In this document: positions 8,152-17,500 of the stretch, in pieces
Numbering within the stretch: the stretch's first letter is position 1
How the letters are laid out: each line of letters opens with the position of its first letter
Assembly: GCA_031274925.1 (NCBI GenBank)
Contig: JAISPL010000029.1
Location: 1-51,744, forward strand
Direction: 5' to 3'
Length of the DNA: 51,744 nt
Source: Syntrophobacterales bacterium
Lineage (GTDB): Bacteria; Desulfobacterota; Syntrophorhabdia; Syntrophorhabdales; Syntrophorhabdaceae
Program-made: the position numbers and the translations under genes
Notes under the pieces: generated by a model
The model's input: the letters and a program-made list of their open reading frames with translations, nothing else
What the model was told of the DNA's origin: nothing
Databases searched by the model: none

Positions 8152-8340
8152 TTACTTCCCCTGCTTTGCCTTCTTGAGTGATTTTTTGCTGCAGGGCATA
8201 TTCTTATGTACGAGTGATTTCTTGAGGGTGCAATACATGGCGACAAAGGTGCGGCAGCTGCCTGCCCCATCCAAGGCTGTTTCCTCCGGTATACTTGCAT
8301 ATTTGCACATGAGATCGCAAAATTCAAAAATATGTTTCAT
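8152..8340 (-). CDS. Small cysteine-rich conserved-looking protein, function unknown
   Basis: This 62-residue protein has a strong ribosome site (AAAGGAG, 6 bases before the ATG), so it is very likely a real gene. It contains five cysteines (8, 12, 29, 37, 50) in the pattern C-x3-C-x16-C-x7-C-x12-C, and a lysine-rich tail. There is no signal peptide or membrane segment, so the cysteines probably bind metal or an Fe-S cluster in the cytoplasm. It lies between ribF (convergent) and hemC, and could be the last gene of the leftward tetrapyrrole operon or have its own promoter. I do not recognise a named family. Confidence 0.7.
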   Translation of the reverse strand: MKHIFEFCDLMCKYASIPEETALDGAGSCRTFVAMYCTLKKSLVHKNMPCSKKSLKKAKQGK

Positions 8341-8381
8341 GGGACGCTCCTTTCGATAAAATTCGACCAGTCTGCGGTTGC

Positions 8382-9281
8382 TCAGGAATCCTTAAATCCT
8401 GCAGTTGCCTTCTCAACGGCGCGTCGGACTATCTCATCTGCCTCGACCTGGCTACCAGATTCCTTTACTCTTGCGAGACGTACTCCATCTTCATCGCCGT
8501 AGGCTATGCGTAATGTGAGGACACCATCGGTCACCGCCGCATTGATGCCGAGAGGAACACTGCATCCTCCGCCCATCATATTCTGGACTTTTCTCTCTAT
8601 AGTGACAACTTTTCGGGTCTCCGGGTCGTCAATCGGTCTCAAGAGATCAATCAAAACCTTTTCATCCCGTGTCTCCACACATATGGCGCCCTGGCCAGAG
8701 GAGGGGACCATCATGTCGAGAGATAAAATATCCTTGACGAGACTCTCGAAGCCCATCCTTTTCATCCCGGCAAGGGCAAGAATAGCGCCATCCAAGCCAA
8801 GGGTCTCAATCTTACTGATCCTCGTATCTATGTTACCCCTTATCGGTATGATTACAACTCCAGGATTCAAATTTAGGATCTGGGACTTCCTTCTCAAACT
8901 GTTTGTCCCTATTTTCGAACCTTTTGCCACACGGTCGAAGCGGGAGAGATTGAAAGATACGAAAGCGTCCCGGGGATCTTCTCTTTTCAGGGCGGCGCCT
9001 ACGACAAGTCCTGGCGCGAGGTCGCCGGGAAGATCTTTCATGCTGTGCACCGCGAGATCAATCCCTCCACTAAGGAGATCGTCCTCTATTTCCTTCACAA
9101 AAAAGCCTTTGTCGCCTATCGACTGAAGCGGTTTGTCCAGCATGATATCGCCTGTGGTTTTTATTATCTTCGTAATAAATTCTAAGTCCGGATGAAAGGA
9201 CTTAAGCTGCTCCATAACCATGTCTGTCTGCTTTAGGGCGAGCTTACTCCCTCTGGTCCCTATTATCCATTTCCTCTTCAT
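8382..9281 (-). CDS. hemC: Hydroxymethylbilane synthase (porphobilinogen deaminase)
   Basis: HemC joins four porphobilinogens into hydroxymethylbilane for haem, sirohaem and corrinoids. The 299-residue protein shows the start GTRGSKLAL, the catalytic Asp83 in HSMKD, and the dipyrromethane cofactor Cys240 in GGGCSVPLG. It is normal length. The start codon is inside hemA: the two genes overlap by 38 bases in different frames. A purine-rich ribosome site (GGAGGAGGAGA) within hemA lies immediately before the ATG. It is the last recognised enzyme of the met8-ccsA-hemA-hemC operon. Confidence 0.96.
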   Translation of the reverse strand: MKRKWIIGTRGSKLALKQTDMVMEQLKSFHPDLEFITKIIKTTGDIMLDKPLQSIGDKGFFVKEIEDDLLSGGIDLAVHSMKDLPGDLAPGLVVGAALKREDPRDAFVSFNLSRFDRVAKGSKIGTNSLRRKSQILNLNPGVVIIPIRGNIDTRISKIETLGLDGAILALAGMKRMGFESLVKDILSLDMMVPSSGQGAICVETRDEKVLIDLLRPIDDPETRKVVTIERKVQNMMGGGCSVPLGINAAVTDGVLTLRIAYGDEDGVRLARVKESGSQVEADEIVRRAVEKATAGFKDS

Positions 9282-10554
9282 TCTCCTCCTCCAGTTCGAA
9301 TAATTTCTTCATTACCTCCAGTACTTCGGGGTTACCGTTCTGCCTTATGAGGGCAAGGTGGGGATGGAGAAATTTGGCGGTCAGTGCCTTGGTCAGAATA
9401 TCAATGCGGTCGAGAGTCTCTTTGTCCGCTCCTTTGAGTTTGGCCAATGCTTTCTTTACCTCCAATGACCGTACCTCTTCAAGCCTTCCTGTTATCCTGG
9501 AAATGATGGGGGCTATATCAAGCTGTTCGAGCCAGTGCGCAAATTTACGGGCCTCTTCCTCCATGATTTCATGCGCCTTCTGAGATTCTTTGAGCCGATC
9601 GGAAAAGTGCCGCTGAGAGATATCTTTGAGATCATCAATGTCGTAAAGATATACGTTTTCAATGTTGTTCACAAGGGAGTCCACGTCCCTTGGGACTGCA
9701 ATGTCTATAAAAAAGAGGGGACGGCTTTTCCTCTTTTTCATCGTGGAATGAACAGTTTCCTTGTCTATGATAGGTTTTTCCGATCCCGTGGACGAGAGCA
9801 CCATATCGACTTTGACAAGCAGGTTCGGTATCTCTTCGAACGGGTAGGGGGTGCCATTATACTCTTCGGCAAGAAAGCGGGCGTCCTGAAAAGTCCTATT
9901 GGTGATGAAAATGTCGTTAAGCCCCTCTTTCTTGAAATGCTTGAGAGCAATCTCGCACATCTCCCCTGCGCCAATTACAAGAATCTTTTTCCGGCTCAAA
10001 TCCAAGAAGATTTTCTTGGAAAGCTCAACCGCCATTGAGCTTATGGATACGGGGTTATATCCTATCCTTGTTTCCGTTCTTATACGCTTGGCTACGCGGA
10101 AAGTCCGGTGAAAGACTTTGTCCAGAAGAAAGCCGGTGGTGTTATGGGACGCGGCAAGGCGGTATGCGTTTTTAACCTGCCCGAGAATTTGGGATTCACC
10201 GATGACCATGGAGTCGAGTCCAGAAGCCACGAGAAAGAGATGTTTATAAGCGTTTTCGTCGAGGAAGGAATAGACGTATGAATCAAGTGATTCACGTCCC
10301 GCGCTGAAACGACTACCCAGGATATTGCCGATGACTTCCAGGGGTTCATTGCAGTCTCTATATGAAAAGTAGATCTCTGTCCGGTTACAGGTCGACAGGA
10401 CGACTGCCTCGTCTATTCCACGGTCTTTCAATTTGGTCAATAATTCGGGCTGAGAGCGTTCCGGAATATAGAGTCCTTCCCTGATCTCAATGGGGGCGGT
10501 ATTGTGGTTGAGGCCGAAGACGCCAATGTGAAGAAAATCTTTCATGTCCGCCAT
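9244..10554 (-). CDS. hemA: Glutamyl-tRNA reductase
   Basis: HemA reduces glutamyl-tRNA(Glu) to glutamate-1-semialdehyde, the first committed step of C5-pathway tetrapyrrole synthesis. With the start at 10554 it has 436 residues, the usual size. The catalytic Cys56 is in STCNRTEIY, the NADPH site is GAGEMCE, and a C-terminal dimerisation helix follows. The open frame extends 38 codons further upstream, but those codons lie inside ccsA and look non-native. The chosen ATG overlaps the ccsA stop as TGATG, which suggests coupling. Met4 is an alternative start. Confidence 0.94.
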   Translation of the reverse strand: MADMKDFLHIGVFGLNHNTAPIEIREGLYIPERSQPELLTKLKDRGIDEAVVLSTCNRTEIYFSYRDCNEPLEVIGNILGSRFSAGRESLDSYVYSFLDENAYKHLFLVASGLDSMVIGESQILGQVKNAYRLAASHNTTGFLLDKVFHRTFRVAKRIRTETRIGYNPVSISSMAVELSKKIFLDLSRKKILVIGAGEMCEIALKHFKKEGLNDIFITNRTFQDARFLAEEYNGTPYPFEEIPNLLVKVDMVLSSTGSEKPIIDKETVHSTMKKRKSRPLFFIDIAVPRDVDSLVNNIENVYLYDIDDLKDISQRHFSDRLKESQKAHEIMEEEARKFAHWLEQLDIAPIISRITGRLEEVRSLEVKKALAKLKGADKETLDRIDILTKALTAKFLHPHLALIRQNGNPEVLEVMKKLFELEEENEEEMDNRDQRE

Positions 10555-11375
10555 CACCAGTTTGCATAAGAATGCAAACCCCCGATAAGGAGATTTACTC
10601 CTAAAAAAGTGAAGAGCAGGGAAAAGAATCCTACAATCATCATATAGGCCGTCTTCCTGCCCCTCCATCCTATTGCGAGGCGGTTATGGAAGAGAATTGC
10701 ATATAGAATCCAAGTGATCAGAGACCATGTCTCTTTGGGATCCCAATTCCAATGCGATCCCCATGCGAGGCCAGCCCAGATTGATCCGGTGATGATTCCC
10801 ATGGTGAGAAAGGGAAAGCCGTAAGAGATACATGTGTAATTTATAGAATCCAGGGTTTCGAGGGAAGGGATACGCAAAGAGAGGGAAAAGAGTGTTTTTC
10901 GTTTAATGCTTCTCTCTGCCGCGAGATAGAGAATCGAAACACAGAAGCTTATAAAGAATATGGCATTTCCAACAAAGGAGAAGATCGCGTGAATAGGAAG
11001 CCAGTAACTTCTGAGCACAGGCGGCAGAGGTTTGATCGCTACGGGAAACATGACCGCCCATATGAGTATTACGGCCAGAATGGCGGCTATTATGCATCCT
11101 ATGATTTCTATACGGTAAATCCTTCTGAGATAGAGATAAAAGCCAGCGATACAGAAAGAGAGAAATAAGAGGGCTTCGTGGAGGTTTGTTGTGGGCGTGT
11201 ATCCTGCTTCCACGTACCGGAGAACAAGAGATATGAATTGAAGGAAAAAGCCCGCTATCAAAGAAAGGTGGGCGGGTATCCCAAGGCCTTTTTTCCCGGA
11301 GACGAGAAGGGTCAGATAAAGGAGGGTGGATACAAGGTAAAAACAGAGAGAGGTAATCAGAAGGAATATACTCAT
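10554..11375 (-). CDS. ccsA: CcsA/HemX-type cytochrome c assembly membrane protein
   Basis: This 273-residue integral membrane protein has about eight hydrophobic segments. It carries the WWD-type haem-handling motif near the C terminus (GSHWNWDPKETW), placing it in the CcsA/CcmC/HemX family. In system II cytochrome c maturation, CcsA with CcsB exports and ligates haem; HemX homologues next to hemA are thought to control HemA levels. No CcsB or thioredoxin-like partner is adjacent. The gene overlaps met8 by 4 bases and hemA by 3, which favours a HemX-like role. The exact function is not settled. Confidence 0.85.
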   Translation of the reverse strand: MSIFLLITSLCFYLVSTLLYLTLLVSGKKGLGIPAHLSLIAGFFLQFISLVLRYVEAGYTPTTNLHEALLFLSFCIAGFYLYLRRIYRIEIIGCIIAAILAVILIWAVMFPVAIKPLPPVLRSYWLPIHAIFSFVGNAIFFISFCVSILYLAAERSIKRKTLFSLSLRIPSLETLDSINYTCISYGFPFLTMGIITGSIWAGLAWGSHWNWDPKETWSLITWILYAILFHNRLAIGWRGRKTAYMMIVGFFSLLFTFLGVNLLIGGLHSYANW

Positions 11376-12031
11376 TTGTTGCCGGACGTGAGGAACAGTT
11401 CCTTGACTTTGCGGAAACCCATCCTATTTACTTCTTTAATATCCATTTTTCCCAGCTCGCTTAGGATCATCCTCCTTTTCTTGCCATCCTTTTCTGTGTC
11501 AAGGAGGAATTTTCTTGCTTTGCCGACTATATCCGCATACCGGACATAATCGTTGCCGATCTCATCCGCAATCAACCCTTTCAATCTTTTTGACAAAGAA
11601 GGGAGGGTTCCTGAAGTGGAGATAGCGATGACAATGGGCCCCTTCTTTACTATGGAGGGGACGATAAAATCACAGAGTCTCGGGTTATCAACCACATTTA
11701 CGGGAATATTTTTTTTCTGCGCCCCGGCCCTTATGCTGGAATTGATATTTTCAACATCGGTCGCCGCAAACGCGATAACGACTCCCTCTAGGTCATTTTC
11801 TATATAGTCTCGTTTTTCCAGATGCAACCGTCCAGTCTCCGCGAGTCTCAAGAGACCCTTCGTGACCTCGGGACTCACCAGTTTGACGACCGCGTTGAAC
11901 TTGAGAAGCATCCTTACTTTTCTTTCCGCAACCGCACCGCCGCCGACTACAAGACAAGTCTTGCCTGCGATATTCATAAACAGGGGATAATACCCGACAT
12001 CAGTGTTTAACTTCGAATGTAGTGAACTCAC
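11372..12031 (-). CDS. Precorrin-2 dehydrogenase / sirohydrochlorin ferrochelatase (Met8/CysG-B type)
   Basis: This enzyme oxidises precorrin-2 to sirohydrochlorin and may insert iron to form sirohaem. The N-terminal Rossmann domain has YYPLF and LVVGGGAVAERK (about residues 15-45), followed by VDNPRLCDFIVPS and the STSGTLPSLSKRLK segment typical of Met8/CysG-B. At 219 residues it lacks the CysG methyltransferase domain, so uroporphyrinogen methylation must be done elsewhere. The start is GTG with an AAGGA ribosome site 7-8 bases upstream. It is the first gene of the leftward tetrapyrrole operon and overlaps ccsA by 4 bases. Confidence 0.92.
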   Translation of the reverse strand: MSSLHSKLNTDVGYYPLFMNIAGKTCLVVGGGAVAERKVRMLLKFNAVVKLVSPEVTKGLLRLAETGRLHLEKRDYIENDLEGVVIAFAATDVENINSSIRAGAQKKNIPVNVVDNPRLCDFIVPSIVKKGPIVIAISTSGTLPSLSKRLKGLIADEIGNDYVRYADIVGKARKFLLDTEKDGKKRRMILSELGKMDIKEVNRMGFRKVKELFLTSGNK

Positions 12032-12189
12032 CCGTACATCCTTCTTCGGCGAACGCCTCTGTCCTCCGCCAACGCTACCCTAAGCCCTCTCTTACCGCTT
12101 GATCATGGGGGGCCTTAGTAGCCTGGACTCTGTCCACGAGGTTCCTTGCCCGTTCTTTCAGGCCCAACGCCTATCTGTGGAACGTAGGC

Positions 12190-12246
12190 AAAATGTCTGG
12201 AATAAACATTTTGTACTAAACCATGTACATAAATGCGAACATGTAC
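12190..12246. promoter_or_regulatory. Two adjacent dyads upstream of the tetrapyrrole operon
   Basis: Two perfect inverted repeats lie side by side: AAAATGT-N9-ACATTTT at 12190-12212 and GTACAT-N10-ATGTAC at 12225-12246. They are 160-215 bases upstream of the met8 start, in a gap without genes. Their form suits dimeric repressor or activator sites. I cannot name the regulator. Confidence 0.4.
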
Positions 12247-12348
12247 CATCGGTTATTTTTTGTCGAATGCTTCCTGCTAATGTAGTATTAATTAACATAG
12301 AGACCTTGTAAAATCAAAAGTTTTTGAAACTGCGTGAGAAAGCAAATG

Positions 12349-12720
12349 TACAGAATCGGTATTGATATAAGATTCTGTCGGTGTGAACGTTGCAGTGATG
12401 GATGAATCGGGCATTGTTGTTAAGAATAGCTATTACGTGGAAGGTCGTACGAGGGCAGGGGATGTAATTACTGAGGGAATGAATATAACGCAGATTTTGT
12501 TGTGGCAACGAGAACAGGGACAAGTAACTTTGTCTCATTCATAGGTACTTTTTTTATCAACGAAGTTGTAGCTCCCACACAGGCATTCAGTAATCTTCAT
12601 CCCAACTTAAGAGACGCCATAGATATTTGGGAGCAGATTCCAAGCTGATTTTTTTAAAAGAGACACCTGATGCGCAGGCGAAAAGTAAAAAATTTTTCGA
12701 GGATCAGCCAGGTTATTTCA
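12349..12720 (+). pseudogene. Decayed BcrA/BcrD/BadF/BadG-type ATPase (2-hydroxyacyl-CoA dehydratase activator)
   Basis: Reading across frames gives recognisable pieces in the family's order. First is YRIGIDI followed, after a frameshift near 12370, by SVGVNVAVMDESGIVVKNSY, the ASKHA phosphate-1 region. Then come FINEVVA and LHPNLRDAIDIWEQ near 12553-12640. After another shift GADSKLIFLKETP appears. In this family these blocks precede a conserved CAAGTG segment, which is missing. At least two frameshifts and large deletions make it non-functional. The family activates benzoyl-CoA reductases and 2-hydroxyacyl-CoA dehydratases in anaerobes. The rest of the 12032-12814 gap holds only the dyads listed above and no other gene that I can see. 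Confidence 0.7.
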
Positions 12721-12814
12721 TCGCCACAATACACCACCGGGACGCCTCCATCATCATGCCACTGCAATGCTTACAGATAAAAATTTTTGTTTACCGCGTT
12801 ATTATCCTCTCCTC

Positions 12815-13357
12815 TTAATAATTGATTACGCGCAATTCAAAGTACGCCTGCGGATGGTCGCAGACAGGGCATTGGTCCGGGGCGCTCTCACTGTCAACGA
12901 TGTGGCCGCAGTTGCGGCAAATCCAGACAGACTTTTCCTTTTTCGTAAAGACAGAACCGTCCTCAATGTTTTTTAGCAGTTTGAGATAGCGTTTCTCATG
13001 CTCTTTCTCAATCGCACCTACCGAATCAAATAGGACCGCGATGTCGTTAAAGCCTTCTTCGCGCGCCTCGGTCGCCATGCGCTTGTACATATCAGTCCAC
13101 TCACCGTTTTCACCGGCAGCGGCAGCCTTGAGATTATCGACAGTGCTGGGTACTTCTCCGCCGCAGAACAGTTTAAACCAAATCTTTGCATGTTCCTTTT
13201 CGTTACCGGCTGTTTCCTCAAAGACGGCTGCGATCTGCTCGTAGCCGTCTTTTTTCGCTTTGGAAGCAAAATAGGTATACTTGTTACGTGCTTGGCTTTC
13301 GCCCGCAAATGCCTCCATTAAATTTTTTTCGGTCTTGGTTCCTTTCAAGTTCGCCAT
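12815..13357 (-). CDS. rbr: Rubrerythrin
   Basis: Rubrerythrin reduces hydrogen peroxide in the cytosol of anaerobes. The N-terminal four-helix bundle (about residues 1-140) carries the diiron glutamates in AFAGESQAR, GNEKEHAK and AIEKEHEKRY. The C-terminal rubredoxin-like domain binds iron through CRNC (about 147-150) and CPVC (about 163-166). The 180-residue length is normal. The ribosome site AAAGGAGAG precedes the ATG. It stands alone, with its own promoters in the gap after accA. Confidence 0.96.
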   Translation of the reverse strand: MANLKGTKTEKNLMEAFAGESQARNKYTYFASKAKKDGYEQIAAVFEETAGNEKEHAKIWFKLFCGGEVPSTVDNLKAAAAGENGEWTDMYKRMATEAREEGFNDIAVLFDSVGAIEKEHEKRYLKLLKNIEDGSVFTKKEKSVWICRNCGHIVDSESAPDQCPVCDHPQAYFELRVINY

Positions 13358-13504
13358 TTTTATCTCTCCTTTGTTGTTTTATACGAATCCTCGGCAGTTA
13401 ATGCTTTTTCCATTGCACCAACTTAGGCGCAAACTGAATAAGTTACTTTCGCGCAACCTTTTCTCCGATCTTCCATGCAAAAAAATGAAGTATACCTATC
13501 GTTT

Positions 13505-13597
13505 ACTATATCATGCCCTTATAGCAAAATACAATAAACGCTATCACATTCCATCTGCTTCTTCGCTATAGGATAAGGCCTGAATGAGTTTTGTCAA
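13505..13597 (-). promoter_or_regulatory. Two candidate sigma-70 promoters for rubrerythrin
   Basis: On the minus strand, the distal one is TTGACA (13592-13597), 16-base spacer, TATCCT (13570-13575). The proximal one is TTGTAT (13529-13534), 18-base spacer, TATAGT (13505-13510). Both lie in the accA-rbr gap and point at rbr. The leader would be about 140-205 bases long. Confidence 0.45.
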
Positions 13598-13639
13598 ACG
13601 GTATTCTATCGCTTTGGCAATGGGATGTTGAGTCTATCT

Positions 13640-14593
13640 TTACTCCTCAAAAACCCCCATTCCTCTGAATTTTTCATAGCGTTTTTGCTTCCGCACTTCG
13701 GGAGACATGTCCATTACGGTTTTCAGATTATTTGTCAGCAGCGGCGTTGTGTTCTTCATCGTCTCCTGCCAATTCCTGTGTGCCCCCCCAAAGGGTTCTC
13801 GGATAATATCGTCGATCACTTTCAACTTCAGGAGATCATATGAAGTGGGTTTTAGGGCTTCGGCGGCGAGAGGACCCTTTGAGCCATCCCTCCAGAGAAT
13901 GGCTGCACACCCTTCGGGAGAGATTACCGCATAAGTGGCATTTTCCAGCATCAGTATGCGATCACCCACCCCGATAGCCAACGCCCCGCCGCTGCCCCCT
14001 TCTCCTATGACAAGGGTGATAATGGGAACGTCGAGAGAAAACATGAAATAAATACTTGATGCAATCGCTTCAGCCTGACCTCTTTGTTCCGCCTCAATTC
14101 CGGGAAAGGCTCCCGGAGTGTCTATGAAGGTTATGATAGGTTTTCCCCAGCGGTTTGCCATTTCCATAACCCTCATGGCTTTTCTGTAACCGTCCGGATG
14201 GGCCATACCGAAGTTTCTGAAAGCCATGCTGCGTATATCTTTGCCTTTCTGATGTCCGATGACCGCGACACTGATACCTTCAAGAAATGCGAACCCGGAG
14301 ACTATGGCAGGGTCGTTGCGGTACTTCCGGTCACCATGAAGTTCGGTGAAATCTGAAAAAAGGCTATCCACATAATCAAGCGTATGCGGCCTGTTGAGGT
14401 GCCTCGAAACCTGAGAGCGTTGCCAGTTAGTCAGTTCGCCATAGATTTCTTTCTCCATCTTGGCGATCTTTTTTTGCAGTGAGGTAAGCTCACGGGAATA
14501 ATGAGAATCATTTGTGTCATAAAACCTCTTTATCTCGTCAACTCGCCGCTCAAGAGGCTCAAGTCTTTTTTCGAAATCAAGATAATATCTCAT
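13640..14593 (-). CDS. accA: Acetyl-CoA carboxylase carboxyltransferase subunit alpha
   Basis: AccA and AccD form the carboxyltransferase that makes malonyl-CoA for fatty acid synthesis. With the start at 14593 the protein has 317 residues, the standard size. Recognisable blocks are YVDSLF-DFTELHGDR, GHQKGKD, the FIDTPGA-PG-AEERGQ-like segment (DTPGAFPGIEAEQRGQ), GEGGSGGALAIGVGD and SPEGCAAILW. The longest frame starts 7 codons earlier, but the chosen ATG has a GAGGTG ribosome site and the conserved MRYYLDFEK start. It overlaps the end of dnaE by 17 bases. Confidence 0.96.
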   Translation of the reverse strand: MRYYLDFEKRLEPLERRVDEIKRFYDTNDSHYSRELTSLQKKIAKMEKEIYGELTNWQRSQVSRHLNRPHTLDYVDSLFSDFTELHGDRKYRNDPAIVSGFAFLEGISVAVIGHQKGKDIRSMAFRNFGMAHPDGYRKAMRVMEMANRWGKPIITFIDTPGAFPGIEAEQRGQAEAIASSIYFMFSLDVPIITLVIGEGGSGGALAIGVGDRILMLENATYAVISPEGCAAILWRDGSKGPLAAEALKPTSYDLLKLKVIDDIIREPFGGAHRNWQETMKNTTPLLTNNLKTVMDMSPEVRKQKRYEKFRGMGVFEE

Positions 14594-17500
14594 CCAACAC
14601 CTCGAAAGATACACCTTGCGGGAAATTCCTCAGTACTACGTCCATTTTAACGGGATCTACCCGTAAATCTCTGATCTTCAGGAATTCCATGTTACCGTTC
14701 AGCAGAAATTCGAGAGAAACGGACGCCTTTCCCTTGAGGCTCACCAGAATATCCTTCAATTTTCTCAGGTCTTCTTTTTTAAACACCTGGCAATCTATTC
14801 TCAAGCTCACCTGTCTTTTCATCTCTCTGGCCACATCTTCCAGAAGAGTTATACTCTTTGCTTTTATTCTCGCCCCTGTCTCGTCCGCCTTATCCAGTGT
14901 CCCCGTCACAATCAGCGGTTTCTCTGAAGAGATGCCGGAAAGGTTTTTCGAATAGAGGTCCGGAAAGACGATCACTTCAGCGGTACCCTTCGTATCCTCC
15001 AGGGTCAGATAGGCCATCTTGTCGCCTCTTTTCGTCACAACTTCCTTGCGATTACTTACCATCCCGACCATGCTTATGTCTTCCGATGTTTCAGTATCCT
15101 TCAGATTCTGACTGTCAAAGGGAGTCACCTGAGCGATTAGTTCCTCATAGCCTTCCATGGGGTGTCTGCTGAAGTAGAAACCCAAGGCTTCTTTTTCACC
15201 TCTGAGTATCTCATCGCGGGTCAATTCCTCTATCTCGGGTATGTCAATCGAATCGTTTGTTCCGTATTCCTTACCAAATATATCCATCTGATAGAGGTTA
15301 CGGGTATCTTTTTTTTGTAATTTGTCCGATTTCTCCTGAAGTATATAGAGAAGCTGAGACCTCTTGAGGCCCATAGTATCGAAACAGCCCGCTTTTATGA
15401 GACTCTCCATAACTTTCTTGTTTGCTTTCCTTGAATCAATCGCGCTCAAGAATTGAGGAAAAGAAGTGAACTCTCCGAGCTCTTCTCTCATCGCAATGAT
15501 TCCGTCAAGAGCTGCATCTCCCACGTTTTTTATTCCCGAAAGGCCGAACCTTATCCTGTTATCTACCACGGTAAAGGATTTATCGCTCTTGTTTATATCG
15601 GGAGGCAATATCTCTATGCCGTCCTCCCTACACTCGGTGATGTATTTCACCATCTTGTCCGTATCATTCACTTCGCTTGTTAGGATAGCGGCGAAATAGG
15701 GGACATAATGATGAGCCTTCAGGTATGCTGTCTGGTAGGAAACAAGTCCGTAGGCTGTACTGTGGGACTTATTGAAACCGTACTCCCCGAACTGGAGGAT
15801 TACATCGTAGATTTTGTTAGCCGCTAAAGAGGACACCCCGTTCTCTATGGCCCCGGTCATAAACTGCTCTCTATATGCTTCAATCTGCTCCGGAATCTTC
15901 TTACTCATTGCCTTCCTCAAGGAATCGGCGTCCTTAATCGAGAACTTGGCAAGCACCGTAGCTATCTTCATAATCTGTTCCTGGTAGATTATAACGCCGT
16001 AAGTATCCTTAAGTACACCTTCCAGGAGGGGTGTCTCGTATTTTACAAGAGAAGGGTTGTTCTTCCTCTTTATAAATTCGTCTACCATGCCGCTCTTCAG
16101 GGGACCGGGGCGGTAGAGGGCGATTAGGGGCATTATATCTTCAAAGGTGGCAGGCCTCAGTTTGGTAAGAAGGTCCTTCATGCCTCTGCTTTCAAGCTGG
16201 AACACCCCGGAAGTATTCCCCGCAGACAGAAGGTCATAGGTTTTCTTGTCGTCTAAGGGGATGTTGCTTATGTCAAGGTCGATATTTTGGCCCTTCAGAA
16301 GCTTTATGGCCTCATCTATGATGGTAAGGGTCTCGAGTCCCAAGAAATCAATTTTGATGAGTCCTATCTTTTCGATGGTCTTCATGGCGAACTGGGTAAT
16401 AATTTCGCCCTTGGACCCTTTGTAGAGAGGGAGGTATTCAGAGAGGTGCTTGTTTGCAATCACGATGCCCGCCGCATGAGTGGAAGCGTGGCGGGCAAGT
16501 CCTTCAAGGACCATCGCGTTATCAAGAAGCTCTCCCATCTTGGGGTCATTGCGATAGGCGTCACTTAGCTGCTGTTCGTCGGTAATCGCTTTTTCGATGC
16601 CGTTGTCTGCCGATGTGATCAATTTTGCGATCTTATCCACCTCGGCGTAAGGGATTCCCAAGGCTCTTCCCACATCTCGCACGGCAGCCTTCGACTGCAT
16701 CGTTCCGAAAGTGATTATCTGGGCCACATTGTCCTTGCCGTATTTTTCTGTAACGTACTTTATGACTTCATCACGTCTTTTCTTGCAGAAGTCCACATCG
16801 ATATCGGGCATGCTCACGCGCTCTGGGTTTAAGAACCGTTCGAAAATCAGGTCGTACTTGATGGGATCTATGTCGGTGATTCGGAGGCAGTACGCGACGA
16901 GACTGCCAGCCGCCGAACCCCTCCCAGGTCCCACTGGGATTTTTATGGACTTTGCGTGCCCTATGAAATCGGAGACGATGAGGAAGTAACTGGCAAAACC
17001 GATCCTCTTAATAACATCCATCTCGTAGACGAGCCGTTCCGCATATTCCTTTTCCATTTGCTCGTCGAAGTGATTATAGGAGGCCCTTATCTGCCCCATA
17101 CGGTCCTTGAACCCCTTATTGCACAGGCTCTCGAAATATCTGTTGATATCAGACTGCCCGTCCGGAAGCTTGAATTCCGGGAAATGATAGGTACCCACAT
17201 CAATGTCCACGTTGCACATCTCGGCTATTTTCATCGTGTTGGATAGGGCATCGGGGTATTGAGTAAAGGCGGAGGCCATCTTCTCTTTTGATTTGAAATA
17301 GAATTCTTCGCTCTGAAAGGCCAGTCTGTCTTTGTCGTTCATCGTCTTGCCGGTCTGGATGCATAAAAGAAGCTCATGGGCCTTGGCCTCTTCCTGCCTC
17401 AAGTAGTGGCAGTCGTTTGTGGCCACAAGGGGGATACCGTAACGCTTAGACAGATCGGCGAGACCGTTGTTGATTACGGTCTGCTCCTGAAGCCCGTTGT

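Noticed and set aside
12099-12311. Plus-strand 70-codon frame upstream of the BcrA-type remnant
   Set aside because: No ribosome site and no similarity that I recognise; overlaps the putative operator dyads.
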